A DNA stretch of 64,000 nt from Hermatobates lingyangjiaoensis (lineage: Eukaryota; Arthropoda; Insecta; Hemiptera; Hermatobatidae): assembly GCA_026182355.1 (NCBI GenBank), contig JAPFBL010000034.1, forward strand, positions 2,984,501 to 3,048,500. Reading direction: 5' to 3'. Shown here one piece after another: positions 55,191 to 64,000 of the stretch. Within the stretch, counting starts at the first letter, position 1; every line of letters starts with the position of its first letter. Under the pieces are notes generated by a model. The model saw only the letters and a program-made list of their open reading frames with translations. It was not told where the DNA came from and did no database searches. Position numbers and translations under genes: made by a program.

Positions 55191-58100
55191 TAAAAAACGC
55201 AACATGTTAGTGAGAAATAAAAAACTTAGTTAGTTATACTGGTGCTCTAAACAAAGATAATTAACTAATTCAGTATTTTTATGAAGTATTAGTTTCATTT
55301 GTCTCATTACGAAATATACACTAATGAAAGTTTAATATTCATGTTAAAATTTTGATATAAAAAATGACCCTTTTTGAGATCTTTTCAGTCCAATAAAATA
55401 CCTGTTTCAAGTCGGCCTGCTTTTTGATTTACATTTAATATGCATAGATCTTAATGCGAGTGGAAATTACCTTTTAAGGCGGAAAGGTGTAAACAAAAGC
55501 AGTAAAATGAGCACAATGCATATTAAATTTAATCAACTGATTATGCTGAGAGGAAGGTGGAAAGAATTCCTGTTTTATTTTAGTAAATATTAAATGCACA
55601 AAGCAATGAGTCTTGGCGTGATATTCAAAAAACCAGTAACTGGGAGTGATCTAGAGAGATTTCCGTCATAAGCATCAAATGGGCGCATACAATAGTCAGT
55701 ACGCTGCTAATGAACTGCACCAGTATCATTCATTAGTTTTAGAGAGTTCGACAGGAATTTTGATAAAACATCTTCACATATAAACCTCTAAAAATTATAA
55801 GTGATATACAATACAAAATTAATGTCGAAAAATTCTGATTATTTATTGATAGTGGAGAGCACATAGCCAATTGAAAATTTTACTTCATATTTTGCCACTC
55901 AACATTTATTATAAACATTTTTTTTTGCAACTTGATATAAGCCCACAAAGTATTAAAGAATAATAAAAATTCATTCAGGTGTTTAGCATTTGATTGAGTT
56001 TTTGCATTTTTCTGACTGTGGGGTAAATGTAGTAACCAACCAAGCCTATTTTAATCTAAAATAAAGCTAATTAATATTAGACTAGCTTAGTCTTCTTCTT
56101 GTTGGTACAATCATGAACTAAATTAAATTCACACTAAATCTTACCATTATTATTTTTTAAATTTATGCTTAACCATAAACTCAATTGCCAAATAAATACA
56201 TTATATCTATTTATGGCAATTCAAAAAACTGATACTTATAGCTTAGTTCTATTAAATTATAACTTATTTGAAATTTAAAAAAAATTTCGTACAATACAGG
56301 AATAATAAAACTAATATACGTTTATTTTAAACAGTAATGGCTGTCATATTAATATTTTTTCACCCTGGGGTTTTTTTGTAGTAGTAACTCAAATTATTGC
56401 TTGCACAACCATTAATATTAGGATAATAGGACCAAGTTATTTCACAAAACCAATTACAATTTGTTAATAAAAGAACAGATTTCTTTTGGTAAACTTGTAA
56501 ACATATATGTGAAACTAGGCCCAGTTCTGGGTATAGTTCTCTTCCAATGCCATCTATTTTCTTGAGAGACTTTGAACCACATTGATCTCGCTGTTTCTTT
56601 AAATTCATCTTCCTCTTTGTCTTCCCACTGTTCTTCTAGCTTCTCTAGAACAACCCTCAGTGTTCTCTAATTGCCCATTTAGCGTTCTCCCTCCCCTTAA
56701 CATTTCCTACCCCCTCCCATTTTGGTGCACATAGTGTAATCAAAATATGTTTCATTTCTCTTTTTCTATTTATTATGTCACTCCTTATTTTGTCCTGATT
56801 TGTAATTCCTTACAAATAAACTTCTCTCCATTGCTTTTTCTGTAGCCCGGAGTCTCCTCATATTTCTTACTGTTGCCGTCTACGTTTAAACACCATTGGT
56901 CAGTGCAAAAAATAAATAATTGACTATGTTTTCCTAATTAATTAATTAATTCCTAATTAACTGAAGCTAATATTAGCAGGTCTATTGAAAATGAAAATTC
57001 CTTATCTACTACATTAGTCGTTCTCTCTTATTTAATTAATCTTACTATTATTCATTTCAAGTTACTAATTCCGTTCTGCAAGGTTAATCCCAGACGAAAT
57101 GCATTCAATTCCTATATACATGCTTGCAATAAGCTTCAATTGAAAATATTTTTCCACTACTAAAGAAGAATTGGTTGTTAAATACACGATTAATATTTAA
57201 AAAAGTGAATGACTGACAAATTACTTGTAACTAACAATCATAAAACATTAAATGAACTTTGTAACACCAAATTATATTTAATTCAATGAGAAAGAAAGTA
57301 CTATTTAACATAAATAAGCATTTTTTTTTAATATAGCAACATAAACTATGACTTGTGTGCACATTTAGTATGTGTAGTTTATAAACTTGCAGTTTATTTT
57401 GTTTGGCGATGTTTGCTAACTTGTTTTTACCTGTCTTTCATCTGTCAAAGTTGTCAGACTTTATCAGATCTGTCCACTTTGTTTATCATCTTTATTATTT
57501 AAGTGGTTATTAAAATAGTTACTAAAGGTTAATTTATGGCAACCATTATTCATGTGTAGATATGTTTTGACTTACTTAACACTGGCATTATTCTCTTTAT
57601 TTCGAATCTGTAAGTTTATATTTTCTTATGGTTTCATATTTATATTTCAGTTTGCAAATATAATCAGTAAATATGGTAATATGTATGCATGTTTAAGCTC
57701 TAATAAATATTGAAGTGATTTTATACATGTATAAGTAAGAATATTGTTGCATGTATGAATATATTCCAGGGAAGTTAGTATCGTTTAAAATAACATAATA
57801 TTATTTCACTACCACTGAGATTGTTGGTAAAATAATTAGAAAAATACACAATCTTCCCTGGCAGAATGGCTTAATTATGTTTTTATACATAGCACATACA
57901 CCAAGCAAACTGAATTAACTTTTCTTTGTAGATATTTAATAAAACGCTTTAAGTACACACGTATGTTTAAAAATGAAAGACAAAAACTTAAGTAACGAAC
58001 AAGTGAACATGCCGGCAAATAAGTTATTTACTCTATTGCCAGGGCCCTGATATATATATATAAGACGAAGTACCAGCTACATAAGTAACATCTCGAAAAA

Positions 58101-58244
58101 ATTAATTTAATCTAATCGGGAAGTAAATATTCATTCATCAAAGTCCAAATTAAGTTTATTTTTCTGGTTTTTTTTTTTATTAGTGTGAGTATTATTTCTT
58201 TAAAACATGTATAACAACTAACATGTTGAAATTTTGAATAACTC
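55191..58244. other. AT-rich, unassigned DNA
   Basis: C- and T-rich patch at 56610-56740. The minus-strand frame at 56360-56608 has no family signature. No exon with convincing splice sites was found. Confidence 0.42.
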
Positions 58245-58447
58245 ATGTGCATTTCGAGTAGGGTTCATTCGAAATGAACGGTCTCAGTACCTGACATCGT
58301 ATAGGCTCGGGGCCGACGACTCTCCGAGGGATGACATACTCAGATTTCTTTGCTTCCCGGATGAATAAATCGAGGGCCAGGTGGGGATCGAATCTCGGAC
58401 TACCAACCCAGAGGCGAGTACGCTAACCACTGAGCAAACCTGGCCCT
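58245..58447 (-). mobile_element. SINE copy, head and body
   Basis: Minus strand: AGGGCCAGGTTTGCTCAGTG, GTCCGAGATTCGATCCCCAC, CCTCGATTTATTCATCCGGG, and CCTGAGCC-like remnant before GATGTCAGGTACTGAG. The tail is truncated and part of the body is deleted. Confidence 0.78.
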
Positions 58448-58640
58448 AATTTTATAGTTACTATGGCCAAAATATTATACATATAAACATAAACAAAGCA
58501 TAAATTATGTGACTTGACTATAAACATGATAATATAAAGAACATAACACAAGCAATAACTTGCAAAACCCATATAGATATTCGTCAATTGTTGTCCTCAG
58601 GAGAAGAAATGCTCCATTTCAGTGGTATTATGCTAGTATA
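58448..58640 (-). mobile_element. Decayed PLE terminus
   Basis: Minus strand: GGAGCATTTCTTCTCCTGAG, GACAACAATTGACGAATATC, then GGGTTTTGCAAGTTATTGC. It lines up with CTTCTTC-CTGANGA-hairpin-GAAATATC of the ATAT families, with lost core bases. Confidence 0.5.
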
Positions 58641-60349
58641 GCAATCATTACTATGACTGTCTAACGAAACCTTACATAGAATTTGTGTATCTTCCCTCAA
58701 AATTTTCAGTAATTTTTCATAATAATGTATACAATTCTAGCATGAATTATACATTTCCCGAGAATGAAATATAAGTCATTCCGAATTAAGCTGTTCAATA
58801 TTTGTCATAATGATTTTAAACAGGAATGCAAATTTATTGGCTGAAGCATAAAGCATAGAAGACTGATAGAAAAAACAATTTATCGTCTCTATATATATTC
58901 GAAAGTAAATCTCTCATTTTAAAATATTCATAGTGTGATATTGTAATCAGTGCTATAAATAAATTATAGGAATCTACTGTTGAATGGATAGAAATATTTG
59001 TATTAATATTTAATATAATTAGTTATTAGAATTATATTTAAATTCCAAAAATAATTTTATATTTGACACTAAAAAATGGTTATTTTGTTATTATTCTGAT
59101 TTCTTTTATTTTTTCATTTCAATCTGATTTATTTTTATTGATCGTATTTAAAAGTTCAATTATTATTTGTTCAAATGTTATACTGCTTAAACTTTCTGAA
59201 ATATTATCAGGAAAATATTTTTGTTGTATTTGACAACTTCTGTCGTGTGTTCAATTATTAATTTTGGTTTTGTTTTTGTAGATTTAAGAAAAATGAAACC
59301 CCATTAAAATTGTATTTGCATTTGGAAATCTGATTCATTGTTGCTATTTTTATTCTGTTATATATTATATAAATAGAGAAATAGTCAAACTGGGTATGAT
59401 AAAACTGAAAATTAACGAAAATACTAAGCAGAACAGAAAACATAATATGGTCTATGGTATATTTTGAACAACAAAATGTTATCAGGTGGAGGTCATAAGA
59501 GAGGGTTATTGGGTAAATCTGACTGATAATGTCAAACTGAATACATCTCCGGTGAGAAATTACTCTTTAAAATATCGATCCTTCAAAAAATTAGTCTTAG
59601 GTAATGATTGTTATATAATATGTATGAAATAAATTATATCAAATGAAGACGATAATTTTTTTATTTCTTTGATAGAACAGTCGCATGCGTTTGTTGCTTA
59701 TTTCTGTGTATTATATAAGATGTTTATTTTTGTTTTTTACAAACACAAACTTTACATTTATTTCTAGACGTAGGATTTTAGGTTTCATGTTTTATCTCAG
59801 TCGCTCTTTGATTTGACGTCTTTTATTATTTGACCCTTGTGATACAGATCTACTTAGTAAGCCTCCGCTGGTAGTCGTCTATTCAGAGAGCAGCATTCAG
59901 GCTTAATGAACCCTTATCAGCTCCTCTTAAAGGTTAGCCATTACTTAGCCCTGAGAAGGTCTAATGCCTAATTCTATCAGGCTCAAACCAAGGTAGTACT
60001 CTGTAAGGATAGACGCAATCCTTTGCAAATTAACGGGATTTCAAATCACCATCATGTTGTTCAATTAAAGTTGCATAGAACTTTGTCTGAAAGCATCAAT
60101 AAACAAACATTTCACAATTAACCAATAGCTCTAGTACTTAAAACAAGTGCAAACTGAAAAAGAAAACTGAATGTCTCACTCTCGAATGTTTGTAGGCATT
60201 GAAGAAAATGTTAATAATATCGGTTTATTATGTTTAAAAGATATAACACTTGCGTGTTTTTAAAACTATTTTTTTTATTTTAGAGCATGTTTCCTTGATT
60301 ATATACAATTCATCCGTGCATTTTTTGCATCGTATGACTCCACCTTTCA
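58641..60349. other. AT-rich, unassigned DNA
   Basis: The 59850-60030 patch is more GC-rich than its surroundings. It has no readable long frame and no known repeat. Confidence 0.42.
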
Positions 60350-60450
60350 AAGGCTCTCTCATTTCTCTATACCTTTCTAATAGCCCCAAGGTGATATACT
60401 ATCCTTTTCCTCTGCCTTTCCAGTAGCTCCAAAGTGATATAATCTCCTGT
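60350..60450. repeat. Two degenerate ~45-bp units
   Basis: TATACCTTTCTAATAGCCCC-AAGGTGATATACTATCC is followed by TGCCTTTCCAGTAGCTCC-AAAGTGATATAATCTCC. Same strand bias (pyrimidine-rich) as the array at 60981. Confidence 0.55.
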
Positions 60451-60980
60451 CCGCCTGCCCTTCAATTATTGGGAATTGTTTCGGAAGTCCATACCTAAAG
60501 TACTTTAGCTCACAAAAAGAAGTGTTTCGTAAACGTACTGTTCCTCTCAAATTTTAATTAGGATTATATTTTTAACATGCTAGTCACATATAAATGCAAA
60601 TAATACTTAAATAAAGGAGGTGGTGTCTACAATTAACAAAACTAGGTCATCAAAAAAGTTATGGTAATTCAGTTAGATGAAGTATTAGACAGAATAATTC
60701 TTTTATTCATTATAAGGATTGGATAAGTCATTAGAGAGTACACCATAAATAATATATTCAACGGTCATAACAATTGTAACTTTCATTGTAACTTGTTATA
60801 AATAATCACTCATCACATTGGGTTATAAAAAATTCTGATATTTCATGTAGTGATTTGAATTATTGCTGCATAAGAAGTGCTGGGCAAGTTCTTTCTCTTA
60901 CTTCTTCTCAAAAGGTCTCTGTCTCTTGTTTTCCTTGCACATCTCTTGCCTTCTCAAAAGAATTGTGTCTTTGAAGTTCC

Positions 60981-61166
60981 TACCAGTACCCTGTCATCAT
61001 CTGTCCCGCAGCCTTATGTGTAATCCCTTTTCAATGACCCCTTATCCAGTACCCTATTCTTCATCTGTCCCGCAGCCTTATGTGTAATCCCTTTCCAACG
61101 ACTCCTTATCCAGTACCCTTTTTTTCATCTGTCCCGCAGCCTTATGTGTAATCCCTTTCCAACGGC
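60981..61166. repeat. 64-bp tandem repeat, about three units
   Basis: CATCTGTCCCGCAGCCTTAT and the following GTGTAATCCCTTTCC begin near 60998, 61062 and 61126, giving a 64-bp period. Units differ at few positions. A frame of 74 codons overlaps it (60863-61087) but 64 is not a multiple of three, so the array does not encode a protein repeat. Confidence 0.82.
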
Positions 61167-61866
61167 CCTTTATCTTTCAACTTTGCAACAGTCTTCTTCC
61201 TCAAGAAGGGGACTGCTGTCATCTTCCTAGCAGTCCTATGCATCTACCTTCCAAAAAACTCTTTCTTTATCATCTTACAAGCAGCTCTCTTACCTTCCTG
61301 TTTACTTCCAGTCTTTCAAATTCTCTTTAAGAATACATAACCTGAAGGAAACACGAGTGTTTAACTTCATTCTGTTTTAAAAAACATGCTTTATGCAAGT
61401 AATTATCCATCTTTATACCTTCTCAATATGTATTTTTTGACGATACGAGCAAGAAATTACAGGTGTCAGGTAGTTTTTAAGAATAATTGATTCTATAGAA
61501 ATAACTATGTTGAGCACAATATAGTTCTATGTTTATTGGTTATGAAAGAGATGAAAGATAATCATGAATAACAGCGAAATGAAAAATTCACTCCCAAACT
61601 TTGATATAAATATCTCACCTCTAACACTTTGATTTTTTTTCTATACAACTTGATATACTTCGTTGACAACTTAGTCCGAAGTAGTTGCAATTGTTTGTAA
61701 TGAGTTTCTCTGTTAAGTTATAAATCAATTAATGTTCCAATGAATAATATGTTCTAGTGAGATAAAAACATCAAAGTTCAAAAAAACATTAAAAAAGAAT
61801 TTCTCTGAGAATAAATATTGAAAGCAAAAATAAAATCATTTAAATTAATTGTTGTTATAATTTCAG
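61167..61866. other. Probable intron upstream of the Ig exon
   Basis: It ends in a T-rich stretch and TTTCAG at 61861-61866, a good 3' splice acceptor. No other exon is seen. Confidence 0.5.
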
Positions 61867-62050
61867 GTTGGCAACTCCAACAAAGCGACATGAGGGGTGA
61901 AGTAGGAGACACAGTGAAGTTACCATGTTCTGTCAACACTGAAAAATGCAGCAATCTGCACAGCATAAAGTGGTATCGGGGCTCGTCGAGAATATATGTC
62001 TTCAGTGAAATGGCCAAAATCGCTAGGGCTGAAGGCGACTATATCGACAG
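61867..62050 (+). CDS. Internal exon: N-terminal half of an Ig V-set domain
   Basis: The exon is bounded by TTTCAG (to 61866) and GTAAGT (from 62051). It is 184 bp: it completes a codon begun in the previous exon (phase 1) and ends with two bases of a split codon (phase 2). Translation in that frame gives WQLQQSDMRGEVGDTVKLPC, then SVNTEKCSNLHSIKWYRGSS and RIYVFSEMAKIARAEGDYID. It has the G-E-V-G-D-T-V-L-C pattern of the Ig B strand and the K-W-Y core Trp of the C strand. The F-strand D-x-A-x-Y-x-C must lie in the next exon, outside what I can find. The start-codon ORF seen upstream (61818) is intronic sequence. The protein is probably a secreted or membrane cell-surface recognition molecule. 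The LHSIKWYRG block recalls arthropod Beat and Sidestep proteins, but the assignment is uncertain. Confidence 0.8.
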
Positions 62051-63893
62051 GTAAGTTCTTTGAACATTATACTATCATTTATATTACAATAAATCATTTC
62101 TTTCAATCTATGTAGTCTAAGACCTATGTATTATGATCTTGGGATAATGAATCCATGCAATCTCACTCTCAAAATATATAATTTTTATTGAAAATAATCA
62201 GTTAAGCATAATGAAAACGAATTGACTAATTAAAATCTATGTTATAAGTTTCACAGAAAGCTTAAGTGGTTAGGCTTTTCATCTCCTATACTCCAAAAGC
62301 ACGTACCGGATATAAATGTTCTTTGAGCTTTAACAGAATTTCAACTTAAGACAACTTAAACTGAAGTAAAGGTGTTGCATATTGAAGCATATAGTGGGGT
62401 GGTGTCTTATTGTCTCCCTATAAAACCATACTGTACTTATAAATAGCTACTGTAATTCCGTGAATTATAATTTCTAAAGCAGTTACTTATGACTGGAGTG
62501 AACACCTCATGCTTAGAAAGTCAGAGAAAAACAGTGAAATTGTTAATCTACAACATTAAGTATTACACGCATCTTATTCCATTAATGTATCTAAAACGGT
62601 CTACGTGTCTAATAACTTAGACAAGTTATGTTACGTTACAAGTTACGAGTAGACTAGTTACCTCAGACAACAGTCTAGCGTTAGTTAGTTGAGACCTCAG
62701 CCAATGTAGCTAGTGATGTTTTCTGATACATGTAATTTTAACAAATAACCATTTTGCTTTTATAGAACCATGACAAGTCAATAAATTCAAGTTAACTACA
62801 AAAAGAAATGAAAACTTATAGATTACTAATCATGAATTTTTCAGTTAAATACAAATACATTCATGTCATGTATGATTTATCCTCATTTTTTTGTTTCTTT
62901 ATTATTATTGTTTGTTGGATAATGAAATATATTTTTTACCTTCCTTCTCTTCAAAAGACTTATTAAGCGGTATAATTATTTATTTTATCATTTAATCATA
63001 CATCTTACAGATATATTATGATATATCAAAGTTAGGCCGTACAAAAATGATTATACTTCTACATAGTTTGATCGTATATCAAATATTTAGTAGAAATTGA
63101 AACGTTATATATTAAACAATATATAAAAAAAACTAGTGTTAGAAGTCAAACGACTTCAATTTACTTTATTAGAAATATGACTAAATTACGTTAAAGAAAT
63201 TCATAATTCTTGATTTAATCTTAACCAGAAATGAATATTCAGCAAAATATCGATCAGTATTAATCATTATAAAACTTTTTATTGAAAAAATTATATTGAT
63301 TTTAATGTGCGTTTATTATTTAATCATTTTTTATTTAAAGTGCAGTGCATTATGACATAAACTGTGGTTTAATCCACTATTTATGAAGAGAAACAGTCCG
63401 TTCTTGAACTCATATAATCGACAGAACACATACTTCAATAATACTCAGTTCAAATGTCATACCTAGATTGAACATAAATCATTTATAAAAGCAAATATCT
63501 GTTATGACTACACATCGATTTACAAAAATCCAAATATGCTATTAATATCGGAGTTTAATTAAAATGAAATGTTCAAATTACTCAGAATAACTGAGTTGAT
63601 TTGATTGGGTGCAACTTGAGTCAACTAATTAATTTGTTCTTCATGTTCCAATAATGCCAAATAATATAAATTTCATCTCTATTTTTAATGAAATAATAAA
63701 TTATTATTGATAAATATAATCAAATTGTTTAATTTTTTTATATAATGTTGTTTATTAATATTTTTAATTGATTCAATAATGAATTACAATCAAGTTACTA
63801 TATTAAAAGTTAAAATTTTTGGTATAAAACATTTTTAAAATTTATTTGAAACAAGCTAATATTAAATAACAGAAAACGCGAGTAACTATAGAG
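62051..63893. other. Probable intron downstream of the Ig exon
   Basis: It starts with the donor GTAAGT. AT-rich with no exon, repeat or RNA gene recognised up to 63893. Confidence 0.5.
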
Positions 63894-64000
63894 GTGGTCG
63901 GGAAAGTCATATAAATCCTTATTTCTTGCGCGCAGAGATTTGCGCGGGCTGACAGCGATCGCTGTACAATTACAGGCAGCGAGTAATAAATCAAAGCTGC
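63894..64000. other. GC-richer palindromic patch at the window edge
   Basis: GCGCGCAGAGATTTGCGCG and CAGCGATCGCTG are palindrome-like patches in otherwise AT-rich DNA. The preceding TATAGAGGTGGTCGGGAAAG could be the terminus of a DNA transposon inserted at TA. The window ends before this can be decided. Confidence 0.25.

Noticed and set aside
61818..61866. Met start of the Ig ORF at 61818
   Set aside because: This stretch is the T-rich intron end before the TTTCAG acceptor; the coding frame enters at 61867 from an upstream exon.

Overview
The window looks like non-coding DNA from an AT-rich animal genome, probably an arthropod and possibly a chelicerate. Three things support this: one GT-AG-flanked exon of an immunoglobulin V-set domain at 61867-62050, a dense and varied population of Penelope-like retroelements (PLEs), and tRNA-derived SINEs. 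The species assignment is inference. I see no prokaryotic gene organisation, no operon, no CRISPR array and no free-standing tRNA or rRNA gene. Apart from the Ig exon, every coding stretch I can support belongs to a retroelement.

Layout. 1-9.4 kb: SINEs, a frameshifted PLE tail and a degenerate ~30-bp tandem array. 9.4-13.4 kb: remains of several PLE families. 13.4-21.9 kb: mostly featureless AT-rich DNA. 21.9-27.5 kb: a PLE hotspot. It holds an essentially intact element (reverse transcriptase plus GIY-YIG endonuclease, about 875 codons, minus strand) joined head-to-head to a nearly identical 5'-truncated copy on the plus strand, followed by several small PLE ends. 28.9-32.2 kb: two long inverted copies of an unclassified repeat with a PLE end inserted between them. 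32.2-45.4 kb: many short foldback structures made of PLE termini, nearly all beside (TA)n, plus a 620-bp element with 29-bp terminal inverted repeats. 45.4-60 kb: SINEs, further copies of the unclassified repeat and long unassigned stretches. 60-64 kb: two small tandem repeats, the Ig exon and downstream, probably intronic, DNA.

The most interesting signal is a small RNA motif repeated across unrelated PLE ends. Each has C(U/C)GANGA, one extra base, a short hairpin, GAA, a 4-6 base palindrome beginning with A and ending with U, then A, C or U, flanked by a short complementary pair. This matches hammerhead ribozymes in which stem III is replaced by a self-complementary stretch, a type known from PLEs and thought to cleave as dimers. 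I find six palindromes (AAUU, AUAU, AGAUCU, ACGCGU, AGGCCU, ACAUGU) in more than a dozen copies. Flanking stem I pairs co-vary between families. One copy lies about 340 bp past the stop codon of the intact RT-endonuclease gene, which ties the motif to the autonomous element. The RT-endonuclease would supply mobility; the ribozymes would process element RNAs; the foldback copies are probably non-autonomous by-products.
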